Origin: Streptomyces prunicolor NBRC 13075
GTDB lineage: Bacteria > Actinomycetota > Actinomycetes > Streptomycetales > Streptomycetaceae
Direction: 5' to 3'
NCBI RefSeq assembly: GCF_000367365.1
Contig: NZ_BARF01000081.1
Coordinates: 124,001-188,000, forward strand
Length of the DNA: 64,000 nucleotides
Position 1 is the first letter of the stretch. Every line of letters starts with the position of its first letter. This document shows, in pieces, positions 18,475 to 26,838 of this stretch. The notes below the pieces were generated by a model that did not search any database, was not told where the DNA came from, and saw only the letters and a program-made list of their open reading frames with translations. The position numbers and the translations under genes were made by a program.

Positions 18475-18708
18475 TCAGAGCGTCAGCGCATCCTCGATGA
18501 GCTGGATCTCACGCACGCAAGCCGCGTGACCGGCGACAGCCTCGTCCGAGGTCGTGTAGCGGCGGCAGTCGACTTCGTCGTCCACGGTGGTGTCGAACAC
18601 CATCGTCTCGAACGTCATGCCGTCCGGTGTGGAGTCGATCAACTCGATCGTGGAGACGGTGTAGCGACCGTCGGCCACGTGGGCCCTGAGGCGGAGCGTG
18701 GTCGTCAC
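18475..18708 (-). CDS. Hypothetical small protein under bracketed promoter B
   Basis: 77-residue acidic protein (TTTLRLRAHVADGRYTVSTI, then DTTVDDEVDCRRYTTSDEAVAGH). GTG start with GGAAGGAG 6 bp upstream, about 41 bp downstream of the predicted transcription start of site B. No family recognised. It is monocistronic and one of the clearest members of the TCTTAAGA regulon. Confidence 0.75.
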   Translation of the reverse strand: MTTTLRLRAHVADGRYTVSTIELIDSTPDGMTFETMVFDTTVDDEVDCRRYTTSDEAVAGHAACVREIQLIEDALTL

Positions 18709-18745
18709 GCCGACTCCTTCCAGTAAGGGGCGAACATCACCCGAT

Positions 18746-18796
18746 GACTCTTAAGACTATACTGCATGCAAAGTGGCGATGCAAGTCTTAAGAGTC
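18746..18796 (-). promoter_or_regulatory. TCTTAAGA-bracketed promoter, site B
   Basis: Minus strand: -35 TTGCAT (18779-18784), 17-bp spacer, -10 TATAGT (18756-18761). Perfect TCTTAAGA palindromes at 18749-18756 and 18786-18793 have centres 37 bp apart. The flanks GACTCTTAAGACT and AGTCTTAAGAGTC are near-symmetric. Drives the gene at 18708. Confidence 0.9.
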
Positions 18797-18857
18797 GAAT
18801 CTGTGGAGTGGTCGACGTCCGGGGCTCGCGGCGGCCAGTGTGGACCGAGCGTCGTTG

Positions 18858-19043
18858 TTGGCGAATCATGCTCGCTCCGGTGCAGGTCAGGGACCTGTAG
18901 AGAAGGGCAGTTGGCGAATCTTGAGGGTGATAGTTGGCGGATCGTGCCACGCCCTCTCCGAGGACGAGGGCATCGCCGCAGGTGAGCGCGTTGGCCATCG
19001 ATCGCGCATCAAGATTCGCCAACTAGCGTGCTCCGTTCGCCAA
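18858..19043. repeat. Cluster of TTGGCGAATC repeats
   Basis: Three direct copies of TTGGCGAATC (18858, 18911 and a variant at 18934) face inverted copies at 19009-19024 and 19036-19043. The pair AGTTGGCGAATCTTGA at 18909-18924 and its complement at 19009-19024 is a perfect 16-bp inverted repeat. They lie in the gene-free 18797-19180 region; they could be binding sites for a regulator or replication/partition protein. Confidence 0.7.
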
Positions 19044-19092
19044 CCATGAATCTCGGTCGCAGCCAGGACAGATGTGAGCTGCCGCCGAGCCA

Positions 19093-19111
19093 GCGAAATC
19101 TATCCACAGGC
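19093..19111 (+). repeat. Dispersed repeat with CTATCCACA core, copy 3
   Basis: GCGAAATCTATCCACAGGC, identical to 12083-12101 and in the same orientation, 7 kb away. It lies 70 bp upstream of the secreted-protein gene. Confidence 0.7.
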
Positions 19112-19180
19112 GGCTCGTCCTAGCGTCTGCTGACGTCGCGAGCGCGACGCAACACCCCACCCCTGTCGATAGGGAGCACC

Positions 19181-19543
19181 ATGCTCATACGCACACGGCT
19201 CGGCCGCGCCGCCGTCGGCGCGATCGGCCTGTCCGTGGCCGGCTCGGCAGTTGCCCTTGCGCCCACGGCGCAGGCGGCGACTTCGAGCACCACGACCATC
19301 TCCTGCAGCGCCGTGAAGGTCCACAAGGCTCCGTCCAAGAGCTCGACCACGGTGGGCATCGCCTACCGGAAGGACAAGGTCGTCTACGACCAGTGGGCCT
19401 ACAAGAAGAGCGAGAAGACCTGGTACACGAGGGGCACCGTCACCAGGAAGTCCGACGGCGTCAAGATCCGCGGGTACATGCTGTATGACTGCGCGAACCC
19501 CTACAAGACGAATCCCGCCCCGAAGCCGGACATCCCCAAGTAG
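19181..19543 (+). CDS. Small secreted protein, SH3-like
   Basis: 120-residue exported protein. A Sec signal peptide (residues 1-32, ending AQAA) precedes a ~75-residue domain with VHKAPSKSSTTVGIAYRKDKV, the pattern of bacterial SH3 domains, two Cys (one at each end of the domain) and a lysine-rich basic surface. The C-terminal tail is NPAPKPDIPK. Likely cell-wall associated. Monocistronic. Confidence 0.75.
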   Translation: MLIRTRLGRAAVGAIGLSVAGSAVALAPTAQAATSSTTTISCSAVKVHKAPSKSSTTVGIAYRKDKVVYDQWAYKKSEKTWYTRGTVTRKSDGVKIRGYMLYDCANPYKTNPAPKPDIPK

Positions 19544-19838
19544 CCCGCCGGCGGGAGCGCGCGCACGCCGAACAATCCGTCGCCGCCTCGGCCCGCGGCG
19601 TCCTTGAAGCGGCACCCGCTCCACCAGCGCCACTAACCGTGAGATACGAAACCACCGGGCCGCCAAGGTTCATGACCGTGTTGGTGGAACGACCAGCTCT
19701 GCACGCCTGGTTCACCGCCCAGCGAGACCAACAGCAAAGCCCTGATCCCGCTCCGGCTCGGTATCCCCATGGCCTGAGGCGCCCCATGACGGCGCAGGCC
19801 AACCGTCCGCCTTCCCCGCGACATGAGGATCCACCACC
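19544..19838. other. Intergenic, 295 bp
   Basis: No convincing gene; a 67-codon plus-strand frame at 19639 lacks a ribosome site and family character. Confidence 0.35.
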
Positions 19839-20318
19839 ATGACCAGCCCACCGCCGCAGCCTCCGCCCGCGCCGCAGCAGTATGCGCTTCCGTGGCCGGC
19901 GACAGCCCCGACCGAGCTCACAGGTCAGCCGATGTGCAGAATCTGCGCGGCGTCCCCCGCTGCGCCGGTCACCTTCCGCAGGCACCAGGGCCTGCTGATC
20001 TGGCTGGGCTTCTCCAGCTTGACCGGACCGTTCTGCCGCACCTGCGGCACCGCGGTATTCCGAGAGTTCACCAGCCGAAGCCTCTGGCAGGGCTGGTGGT
20101 CGCCGTTCTCCCTCGTCATCAACCCCGTCGTACTCATCAGCAACCGCTGCGCGCTCGCTCGCGTGAACAAGCTGACCGAGCCCGAACCGGCGCCCGGCGG
20201 GCCGGCGAGCTGGACGCCTGGGACACCGGTCCTGCGTCGACGGAGCTCACTGGCCGCACTCGTCCCGGCCCTCTGGGCGATCTGGCTCGTCGTCGGCGTC
20301 CTTACGCACCTGTACTGA
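19839..20318 (+). CDS. Zinc-ribbon-like membrane protein
   Basis: 159-residue membrane protein. A proline-rich N-terminus is followed by MCRICAASPAAPVTFRRHQGLLIW and FCRTCG, giving two CxxC pairs that could bind zinc. A hydrophobic helix sits near the C-terminus (LAALVPALWAIWLVVGVLTHLY), and FSLVINPVVLISN may form another. Small proteins of this type are frequent in Streptomyces; role unknown. A strong hairpin follows at 20378. Confidence 0.7.
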   Translation: MTSPPPQPPPAPQQYALPWPATAPTELTGQPMCRICAASPAAPVTFRRHQGLLIWLGFSSLTGPFCRTCGTAVFREFTSRSLWQGWWSPFSLVINPVVLISNRCALARVNKLTEPEPAPGGPASWTPGTPVLRRRSSLAALVPALWAIWLVVGVLTHLY

Positions 20319-20377
20319 ACACCCTTCGCGACTCGAGGCTGGGAACGCTGATGGCCCGTCTGCTTCCACGGGATGAT

Positions 20378-20416
20378 GGCGGGGCCGACGGCCGAACACC
20401 GGCCGTCGGCCCCGCC
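20378..20416 (+). terminator. Strong hairpin between 20318 and 20435
   Basis: 17-bp perfect inverted repeat (GGCGGGGCCGACGGCCG and its complement) with loop AACAC. It sits after the membrane-protein gene and only about 20 bp before the helicase start, so it can act as terminator of the first gene and as a leader structure near the helicase ribosome site. Confidence 0.75.
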
Positions 20417-20434
20417 ATGAGGAAGGACACCGCC

Positions 20435-22963
20435 GTGTCGCTCGACCTGAGCCTCGTAGGGACCGGCCGCAGGGAACCGCTCCTGAGGCCTCGCGAGATC
20501 TATGCCGCTCTGGCGAACCGGCCCTGGCCCTACTTGCGGCACGAACAGGGTGAAGTCCTTGAAGCGTGGTTCGACAAACACCGCGACGGCCGGGACGTGG
20601 TGATCAAGCAGAACACGGGCGGCGGGAAGACCGCCGTCGGTCTGCTGATGGCACAGAGCACCCTGAACGAGGGCATCGGCGTCGCGGTCTACCTCGCCCC
20701 CGACCGGTACTTGGCCGCCCAGGTCCGCGCAGAGGCCCACAGAATGGGGCTCGCCGTGACCGACTCGGTGGACGACCTGGCCTTCCGCGGGGGCCGTGCC
20801 ATCCTCGTGGCCACCTTCCAGAAACTGATCAACGGCCAGTCGGTGTTCGGCGTGGTCGGCGACAGCCGGGACAAGCTCGACGCCGGGATCGTCATCGTCG
20901 ACGACGCGCACGCCGCGCTCGCCACGACCGAGGCCCAGTTCCGGCTCACGATCCCTGTCGGCCATCCCGCCTACGAGGCCCTGACCGACCTGTTCGCCTC
21001 CGATCTCAAGGCTCAGTCCCCCAAGGGGTGGGCGGACGTCCAGGCGTCTGACTACACCGCTACGGTGCCCGTCCCCTTCTGGTCCTGGAACAGTCGGCAG
21101 GACGACGTCATGGCCGTCCTGCACCCGCACGCGGACACGGACGCCTTCAAGTTCACGTGGCCCCTGATCGCCGGCGTTCTCGAACTCTGCTCGGTCACCG
21201 TCTCCAGCCGGGATATTCAGATCAGCCCGCCGTGCCCGCCGATCTCGATGATCCCCGCCTTCGCCAACGCACGCCGCCGCGTCTACCTCACCGCCACGCT
21301 CGCCGACGACAGCGTCCTCGTCACCGACCTTGATGCCGGCCCCCGGGACGTACAGCAACCGGTCACCCCGGGGAGCGCGGCAGACCTCGGCGACCGGATG
21401 ATCCTCGCTCCCCTCGCCCTCAACTCCCACCTCGACCCGGAGGCCATCCGGCAGATGGCCCGCCAGTTCGCCGACGGCGACCGGGACGGAGATGGCACAC
21501 CCGAAGCAAGACCGGTCAACGTCGTCGTCCTCGTGCCCAGCACCCCCGCAGCCGCACCGTGGCGACCGTACGCCGACCGGGTCCTGCACGCCCCCGACCT
21601 CCCAGCCGGGGTGGGCGCTCTCAAGAGCGGACGGGTCGGTCTCGTCGTCATGGTCAACAAGTACGACGGAATCGACCTGCCGCGCGAGGCCTGCGAGTTG
21701 CTCATCCTCGACGGGGTCCCGCGGCCCATGGACGCCACCGAGCGCCGCGAGGCCGCGGTGCTCTCCGGAAGCCCGACACTGCTCGCCCGGCAGATCCAAC
21801 GGATCGAGCAGGGTATGGGACGCGGAGTACGCGACAGCGAGGATCACTGCGCCGTGCTGCTGCTCGGCAGCCAGCTGGCCGTAGCGCTCCACGACCGCAA
21901 GCAGCGGGCGCTGTTCTCGCCGGCCACCCGCGCGCAGATCGACCTCAGCAGCAGCCTCGCCGAGCAACTCACCGGCAAGGGACTCGACGGCATCCGTGAA
22001 GCGGTCGGCCTGTGCCTGGACAAGGACCCGGGATGGCGGGCGCTGAGCCGCCAAGCCCTCGCCGGCGTCCACTACGCCGTCGGCGGCACCGTGCGACCCG
22101 AGGCCATCGGTGTCCGCGAGGCCTTCAACCTCGCCGCCACGGGCAGATACAACGATGCCTCCGACCGACTCCAGCAAGCCATCGGCACGGTGACCGACCG
22201 GGCCGTACGAGGCTGGCTGACCGAACAACGGGCCGCCTACCTTCATCGCGTCGACCACGCGGCCGCCCAGCGTCTCCTGGCCAAGGCGCTGGACGACAAC
22301 CCGTTCGTCCTGCGACCAGCGGGCGGCGTCACCCCGGCGCAACTGCGTCCCGCCGCCGTCCAGGCGCAGGCCGCGGCCGAGTTCCTCGGCGGCGCCTACT
22401 CCGACGGCACCGCGCTGGTCCTGGCCGTCCAGGCCCTCACCGAGGACGTCATCTGGGGAGACGAGGAACGCAGCGACGACGCGGAGCGCGCTTGGGAGCG
22501 GCTGGGCGAGCACCTCGGGTTCGTCAGCACGCGCCCCGACAAGCAGTACGACAAGGGCCCGGACAACCTATGGGTCCTCGGGCCCGGGCGGCACGCGGTC
22601 ATCGAGCTGAAGACCGGACGAACCACGGACACGATCATCAAGCACGACCTGGACCAACTCGGCGGAAGCGTTCGCTGGGACCAGCAGGTGTATCCCGACG
22701 TCACCCAGCAGATCCCGGTGATCGTCCACCAGAGCCGTACGCCGCACCGGCAGGCGATCACCGTCGACGGGATGCGCGTGGTCACGCAGCAGAAGTGGGA
22801 GGCGCTCGCCGCTGCCGTACGAAACTGGGCCGAAGCGCTCACGCATGGACAACAGCGCTGGAGGGACCCGCACGTCGTCGCCGAGCAGTTGGCCCAGCAC
22901 AAGCTGACGGCTGGCCTGATCTTCACCACGTACGCCCAGGTCCCCGCGGCCCCGAACGGGTGA
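20435..22963 (+). CDS. Superfamily II helicase with C-terminal nuclease-like domain
   Basis: 842-residue DEAD/DEAH-type helicase. Motif I NTGGGKT is near residue 60, motif II VDDAH near 154, motif III-like LTATLAD near 285 and motif VI QGMGRGVR near 457; the spacing fits XPD/DinG-like helicases. The C-terminal third contains VIELKTG near 724, matching the ExK half of a PD-(D/E)XK nuclease. GTG 20435 is chosen as start because AGGAAGGA lies 7 bp upstream; a longer frame reads through the preceding gene. Candidate roles are DNA repair or phage/plasmid defence. Confidence 0.8.
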   Translation: MSLDLSLVGTGRREPLLRPREIYAALANRPWPYLRHEQGEVLEAWFDKHRDGRDVVIKQNTGGGKTAVGLLMAQSTLNEGIGVAVYLAPDRYLAAQVRAEAHRMGLAVTDSVDDLAFRGGRAILVATFQKLINGQSVFGVVGDSRDKLDAGIVIVDDAHAALATTEAQFRLTIPVGHPAYEALTDLFASDLKAQSPKGWADVQASDYTATVPVPFWSWNSRQDDVMAVLHPHADTDAFKFTWPLIAGVLELCSVTVSSRDIQISPPCPPISMIPAFANARRRVYLTATLADDSVLVTDLDAGPRDVQQPVTPGSAADLGDRMILAPLALNSHLDPEAIRQMARQFADGDRDGDGTPEARPVNVVVLVPSTPAAAPWRPYADRVLHAPDLPAGVGALKSGRVGLVVMVNKYDGIDLPREACELLILDGVPRPMDATERREAAVLSGSPTLLARQIQRIEQGMGRGVRDSEDHCAVLLLGSQLAVALHDRKQRALFSPATRAQIDLSSSLAEQLTGKGLDGIREAVGLCLDKDPGWRALSRQALAGVHYAVGGTVRPEAIGVREAFNLAATGRYNDASDRLQQAIGTVTDRAVRGWLTEQRAAYLHRVDHAAAQRLLAKALDDNPFVLRPAGGVTPAQLRPAAVQAQAAAEFLGGAYSDGTALVLAVQALTEDVIWGDEERSDDAERAWERLGEHLGFVSTRPDKQYDKGPDNLWVLGPGRHAVIELKTGRTTDTIIKHDLDQLGGSVRWDQQVYPDVTQQIPVIVHQSRTPHRQAITVDGMRVVTQQKWEALAAAVRNWAEALTHGQQRWRDPHVVAEQLAQHKLTAGLIFTTYAQVPAAPNG

Positions 22964-23038
22964 GGCCGACCCTCGCCGGCGGCGGGCGGGATCGTCCGGA
23001 GGCCGCGGTCACGGCTTCCTACCACCCTGTGCAGCCGG

Positions 23039-23638
23039 TCACCATCCCCGGCGTGCCCAGATCACCACTGGGGCGCCGTCAAGTCCATAAGCGAACGCCC
23101 GGGCGTCTCCGCACGCGTTACAGCAGACGGCGAAGTACCGCGCGGGTGGTTCGCTGCTGGTGCCCTTCGCCCACTGCACCGGGCCCACGTCGCCGCACAC
23201 CTCGCAGACCTGGGGGACATGCGTCATCCACGGCATGTCCTCCCAATCGCCCCAGCTCACCGCTCGCCCCCGATGTTCCTCCGGCAGGTGGATGACAGCG
23301 GGGCGGTCGGGCAGCACCGGCTCGCTGCCGGGCAACGCCTCGGCCGCAGCCGGTGTGCCGGGTGGCTCGCCCCGGGCGACCGCGAGGCAGGCACGGCAGG
23401 CCCTGTGGACGTCGAACTCACCGGCGTACGGCCGCACCACGGGGACATGGGTTCCGTGGTCGCTGCACAGGAGCCGTACGCCAGTGGCCAGGCCGTCGGG
23501 GGGAACCTCGTCCGGCGCGACGCCGTGCAGTTCACCGGTCTGTGGCGCGCGCACCACCACGGTCGGCGATTGCAGACCGACACCGGCCATGGTGACGCGG
23601 TGCGGTGACCCGTGAGTGCGGGCGGAGGGTCGGCTCAT
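23039..23638 (-). CDS. Hypothetical zinc-binding protein
   Basis: 199-residue orphan protein. Cysteine pairs CRAC, CEVCG and CCNACG suggest one or two zinc sites. ATG at 23638 overlaps the stop of the upstream gene (TGATG), showing translational coupling. It is the distal gene of the minus-strand group beginning at promoter C (24861-24911). Confidence 0.65.
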   Translation of the reverse strand: MSRPSARTHGSPHRVTMAGVGLQSPTVVVRAPQTGELHGVAPDEVPPDGLATGVRLLCSDHGTHVPVVRPYAGEFDVHRACRACLAVARGEPPGTPAAAEALPGSEPVLPDRPAVIHLPEEHRGRAVSWGDWEDMPWMTHVPQVCEVCGDVGPVQWAKGTSSEPPARYFAVCCNACGDARAFAYGLDGAPVVIWARRGW

Positions 23639-24315
23639 CACAGGGGGAGGCTGGCCACGATGCTCAGGACCCGCCGCGACTGGGTGTTCGTACTGGCCTT
23701 CGTGTATGCGTTCCATCCGGCCGTGGAGAGGACGTCGCGCACGCGAGTGAGTGCCGCGTTGCGGGCCTCGCGGACTCGGTCGAGACGCGGCCGCCGCAGC
23801 GATCGCTCGTTGTCCCGGCCGTCGATGAACCAGGAGGCCTCGACGGTACGTTCACCATTGGGTGCCAGGTACACGCCCTGGGCGCCGTGCTCGCCGTAGC
23901 AGTAGTGCCAATCGTGAAGGAACACGGCGAGGGGAATCCCGGCACGGCGGAGAGCCGAGGACGCTGCGGCGACCCGCGGGTGATGGGCGTACTCGGGCAG
24001 GCATCCGACGAACCCGGCCCGCCGGTCGTCGTCGACGGAGGCCGGCTCGGCCCACAGCTGTCCGGCGCGCCACGCGAGCGCGGACAGGGCGGGGAGATGC
24101 GTGGTGGCGCCAGCCGCGGTGAGCGTCGCGGCGAAGGCCTCCGGTGCCGCGGAAACAGCCGGGTGTCCATCAAGGCCGGCGAAGAGTGCCGCGGCGCGAC
24201 GCATGAGGTCGGCCAGCGAGGCGGTGTCTCCGGTACGGACGATGCTGTCCATGCACTGCCGGAAGGCGTCGTGGTCCGCCGGGTCCGGGATGTTGCTCAG
24301 CTCTGCGAGGGCCAT
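23638..24315 (-). CDS. Hypothetical protein, 225 aa
   Basis: No family recognised. The helical N-terminal half (ADHDAFRQCMDSIVRTGDTASLADLMRRAAALFAGL) is followed by an aromatic segment with HDWHYCYGEHGAQGVYLAPNGERTVEASWFIDGRDNERS, which has several His, Glu and Asp residues and could form a metal or active site. Start at ATG 24315 with GGAG upstream. Coupled to the next gene by a TGATG junction. Confidence 0.65.
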   Translation of the reverse strand: MALAELSNIPDPADHDAFRQCMDSIVRTGDTASLADLMRRAAALFAGLDGHPAVSAAPEAFAATLTAAGATTHLPALSALAWRAGQLWAEPASVDDDRRAGFVGCLPEYAHHPRVAAASSALRRAGIPLAVFLHDWHYCYGEHGAQGVYLAPNGERTVEASWFIDGRDNERSLRRPRLDRVREARNAALTRVRDVLSTAGWNAYTKASTNTQSRRVLSIVASLPL

Positions 24316-24344
24316 TCGGGCTCCGATCCTATGGGGAGGAGGGT

Positions 24345-24620
24345 TCAGTGGGTTCGGGTGAGGCGCACGAGGTGAGCGGCCAGGGCGGTCACGACGGCGC
24401 CGTCGGCCGGGACGCCCAACCCGATACGGGTGGTGCCGTCGTTGCACCGGATCACGGTGCGGCCGTCCTCGCGGCCGAGCTTGATTCCCGGGATGCCGGG
24501 AAGCTGCTCGGGCAGGTCGGGCGCTGGCATCAACGCGGGCGACGTGTCGGCATCGGCGAGGTCGGCCGCCATGTTGTGGAAGACGGTGACGCGCACAGCA
24601 AGGATCTTTCGAACGGGCAC
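24345..24620 (-). CDS. Hypothetical protein, 91 aa
   Basis: Small protein with a nucleotide-free look: KLGREDGRTVIRCNDGTTRIGLGVPADGAVVTALAAHLVRL. A GTG start at 24620 is assumed; an internal GTG nine codons later is equally possible. It lies between two genes of the promoter-C group with gaps of 17 and 29 bp. Function unknown. Confidence 0.55.
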   Translation of the reverse strand: MPVRKILAVRVTVFHNMAADLADADTSPALMPAPDLPEQLPGIPGIKLGREDGRTVIRCNDGTTRIGLGVPADGAVVTALAAHLVRLTRTH

Positions 24621-24637
24621 AGGATCGGGAGGGCCGG

Positions 24638-24826
24638 TCAGTTGGCATCGACGGAGAAGCGGATGGCCGCGCGCTGTCCGTTGCGGCGGTCCCGGGCGCG
24701 GCGGGGACCGGCAACGTGAGTTCCGCTGGCGCCGGAACGGCGGCGGTTCTGGACTGCTTCGACCCGGGCGGGGTTGCCCGAGGTGCTGTGCGGCTTGTGC
24801 TTACGCATGTGGCTCATCCGATCCAT
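24638..24826 (-). CDS. Small basic protein, first gene after promoter C
   Basis: 62 residues, strongly basic (MRKHKPHSTSGNPARVEAVQ, then RRARDRRNGQRAAIRFSVD), suggesting nucleic-acid contact. The first ATG is about 38 bp downstream of the predicted start of promoter site C; internal ATGs four and six codons later are alternative starts. No family known. Confidence 0.5.
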   Translation of the reverse strand: MDRMSHMRKHKPHSTSGNPARVEAVQNRRRSGASGTHVAGPRRARDRRNGQRAAIRFSVDAN

Positions 24827-24860
24827 CTCGTGGTCGAGGAGCGGCCCTAACCGCCTCGGT

Positions 24861-24911
24861 GACTCTTAAGACTATACGCGCAAGGTTGGGTGAATGCAAG
24901 CCTTAAGAGAC
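24861..24911 (-). promoter_or_regulatory. TCTTAAGA-bracketed promoter, site C
   Basis: Minus strand: -35 TTGCAT (24894-24899), 17-bp spacer, -10 TATAGT (24871-24876). The palindrome over the -10 is perfect; the one upstream of the -35 reads TCTTAAGG. Drives the 24826-23039 gene group. Confidence 0.88.
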
Positions 24912-24951
24912 GAAGGGGAATTGGGGGCGCTTCCTCGGCCCCCGCCAGTCG

Positions 24952-25518
24952 CTACTTCACCATGGCGCGGACCTTGGAGAGCGTGCCCTCCGCCTGCTCC
25001 ATCCGCGCCTTCATGCCCTCGAACCGCAACCGCCAGTCGTCCGCCCGAGACTTCCAGTCATTCGCGATGCGCTGGGCGTCTTCGGCCTTGCGAAGGGCCT
25101 CGTCACGCTGGGCATGCATCTGTTCGGTGAGACGCGCTCGCTGAACGAGTTCTCCCAGATTCAGTGCCCCCAGGTCCCTGCTCGGAGCCGGCGTCGACCT
25201 GCTCGGCTGGCGACGCCGGGGCCCGGGCTCGGAGCGGTTTGCCAGGGCCGTGCCGGTCCGCCCGGCCGGTCCCGAAGGCTTGTGCGGCTTGCGGACCTCG
25301 GGTGCGGCCTTGGGCTTGTGTGCCTTGAGGTGCGGCCGGATGGAGTTCTGGTTCTGCGACACGTAGTCGCAGTGGAGGCATCCATACCACTCGCTCCCGT
25401 CGGCGAGCAACAGGTGCCTGATCTGGTCGAAGACCACGTTGACACCGGGGCGGCTGATCGGGGATCGGGCGGGCTCGTCGGCGACGACGGTGACGCCCTT
25501 CACGTGCGTTGCGGTCAT
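24952..25518 (-). CDS. C2H2 zinc-finger protein with coiled-coil tail
   Basis: 188-residue protein with a classical CX2CX12HX3H finger (C47, C50, H63, H67 in YGCLHCDYVSQNQNSIRPHL), rare in bacteria. A basic proline-rich linker follows, then a long C-terminal helix (about 115-188) predicted to be coiled coil. It lies downstream of the DUF932 gene with two tandem hairpins between, so it is expressed from promoter D by readthrough or from its own promoter. It is one of the candidate DNA-binding regulators of the TCTTAAGA sites. Confidence 0.75.
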   Translation of the reverse strand: MTATHVKGVTVVADEPARSPISRPGVNVVFDQIRHLLLADGSEWYGCLHCDYVSQNQNSIRPHLKAHKPKAAPEVRKPHKPSGPAGRTGTALANRSEPGPRRRQPSRSTPAPSRDLGALNLGELVQRARLTEQMHAQRDEALRKAEDAQRIANDWKSRADDWRLRFEGMKARMEQAEGTLSKVRAMVK

Positions 25519-25588
25519 GTAGAGGTCGTGGATCTTTCTCGGTCGAGGGAGCCTGCGGGCGCAGGGGAGCGTGGGATGGATTCGGGCG

Positions 25589-25648
25589 GGGCCGGTCCGC
25601 CGAGTCGCGGCGGACCGGCCGGAAACTGCCCGGGGCGGACCCCGGGCA
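25589..25648 (-). terminator. Two tandem hairpins after the DUF932 gene
   Basis: Hairpin 1: CTGCCCGGGG/CCCCGGGCAG with a 4-nt loop (25625-25648). Hairpin 2: 13-bp stem GGCCGGTCCGCCG with a 5-nt loop (25589-25619). They follow the DUF932 stop directly and precede the zinc-finger gene, so they probably reduce its transcription relative to DUF932. Confidence 0.75.
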
Positions 25649-25653
25649 GGAGG

Positions 25654-26712
25654 TCACGCGGCCAACGCGAGGGCCTCGTGCAGGGCGCGCACCTTGAAGG
25701 TGCTCTGTTCCAGCAGCGACCGGCGGATACGGCCGTCCACCGTCTGACGGCCGCCCCAGTCCGACAGCTCCCCGGCCGCCTCCACCAGCGCGCCCGCCGT
25801 CAGGCCGACGCCCGTCATGGTGGAGCTGGCGAAGATGCCCCGCAGGACGCCCCGGCGCTCGTGGACGCGCCGGATGCGGTAGTCGTCCTCCTTCAGGTCC
25901 GCTGCCTGCTCCGGCAGCTGCACCATGCGCTCGATGAACTGTTCACGCTGGGTCTGCGTGACGGGCATGCGGTGGAGGGCCTCGCGGTCCTTGAGGAAGC
26001 CGTCGAAGTCGCGGCGCAGCACGCTCACCAGGTGCCGGGCCTCCTCGATCTGGTCAAGGGCGCTCTTGGTGTGCTTGATCGTGTAGAAGTGCCCGGCCGC
26101 GCGGGAGCGCCTCATGGCGGCATTCCACTGATTCGTGCACCACAGACGCTCAGCGCTGCCCCATACCCGCAGGGACCCCTTGCCGTCGTGCGAGGCCTGG
26201 AAGCCGACGGTCAGAGTCCACGGTGAGGGGTCGCCCGCGAAGCCCCTCGCCTCCCTGGTCAGTTCGATCAGTCCCATTACCGAACGGCCGCCCCGGAGTT
26301 CACGCAGCATGCGGACCTGCGCGCCGGGGGCTTCCATGACCGGGGCGATGATCCGGCCGAGCAGTGCGTGGTCGAGGACCTCGTACCCGGAGCGCGGAAT
26401 GCCGAGGGTCGCCCACGAGTCGTTGCGCACGATCTTCTTGTGGTCGTCTTCCGTCTGGTAGACCGGGCTGCCCGACTCGTCGATGCTGACCAGGATCGGG
26501 AGCCCGTCGGGACCGGAGGCCGGGACCGACGCCGCCACCGGCTCCCACGTCAGGCCGTAGTGGGCCCGCACGGCGCTCCAGGTCGGCAGCTCCAGAAGCG
26601 GGTTACCGGCGCCGCCACTGAGGTTGCGCTGGTCCGCGGGCTCCAGGTATGACGCGGCGGACGCCGACGCGTTCGAGCGGGGGGAGACGGTCGTGCTGAC
26701 GGTGCTGATCAC
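25654..26712 (-). CDS. DUF932 (phage/plasmid-like) protein
   Basis: 352-residue DUF932-family protein, typical of plasmids and phages. Recognisable parts are PTWSAVRAHYGLTWEPV, a central PSPWTLTVGFQASHDGKGSLRVWGSAERLWCTNQW, and the NQWNAAMRRSRAAGHFYTIKHTKS region. GTG at 26712 is chosen because GGAAAGGA lies 6 bp upstream. It is the first gene after bracketed promoter D, with an ~80-bp leader. Molecular role unknown. Confidence 0.8.
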   Translation of the reverse strand: MISTVSTTVSPRSNASASAASYLEPADQRNLSGGAGNPLLELPTWSAVRAHYGLTWEPVAASVPASGPDGLPILVSIDESGSPVYQTEDDHKKIVRNDSWATLGIPRSGYEVLDHALLGRIIAPVMEAPGAQVRMLRELRGGRSVMGLIELTREARGFAGDPSPWTLTVGFQASHDGKGSLRVWGSAERLWCTNQWNAAMRRSRAAGHFYTIKHTKSALDQIEEARHLVSVLRRDFDGFLKDREALHRMPVTQTQREQFIERMVQLPEQAADLKEDDYRIRRVHERRGVLRGIFASSTMTGVGLTAGALVEAAGELSDWGGRQTVDGRIRRSLLEQSTFKVRALHEALALAA

Positions 26713-26787
26713 ACAAGTCCTTTCCACAGGCTGCGACACTGCCGCAGCCCCTGCGTGCGGGATGTTCGGGAGGAGCGCCCCCGAGCT

Positions 26788-26838
26788 GTCTCTTAAGACT
26801 ATACATTCGAGAGGCAGGCTTCGCAAGTCTTAAGAGTC
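26788..26838 (-). promoter_or_regulatory. TCTTAAGA-bracketed promoter, site D
   Basis: Minus strand: -35 TTGCGA (26821-26826), 17-bp spacer, -10 TATAGT (26798-26803), with two perfect TCTTAAGA palindromes. Drives the DUF932 gene. Site E lies about 140 bp away in the opposite orientation, so D and E form a divergent pair. Confidence 0.9.

Noticed and set aside
19925..22513. 862-codon minus-strand frame opposite the helicase
   Set aside because: Composition is Gly/Val/Arg shadow sequence with no motifs, whereas the plus strand carries clear helicase motifs.
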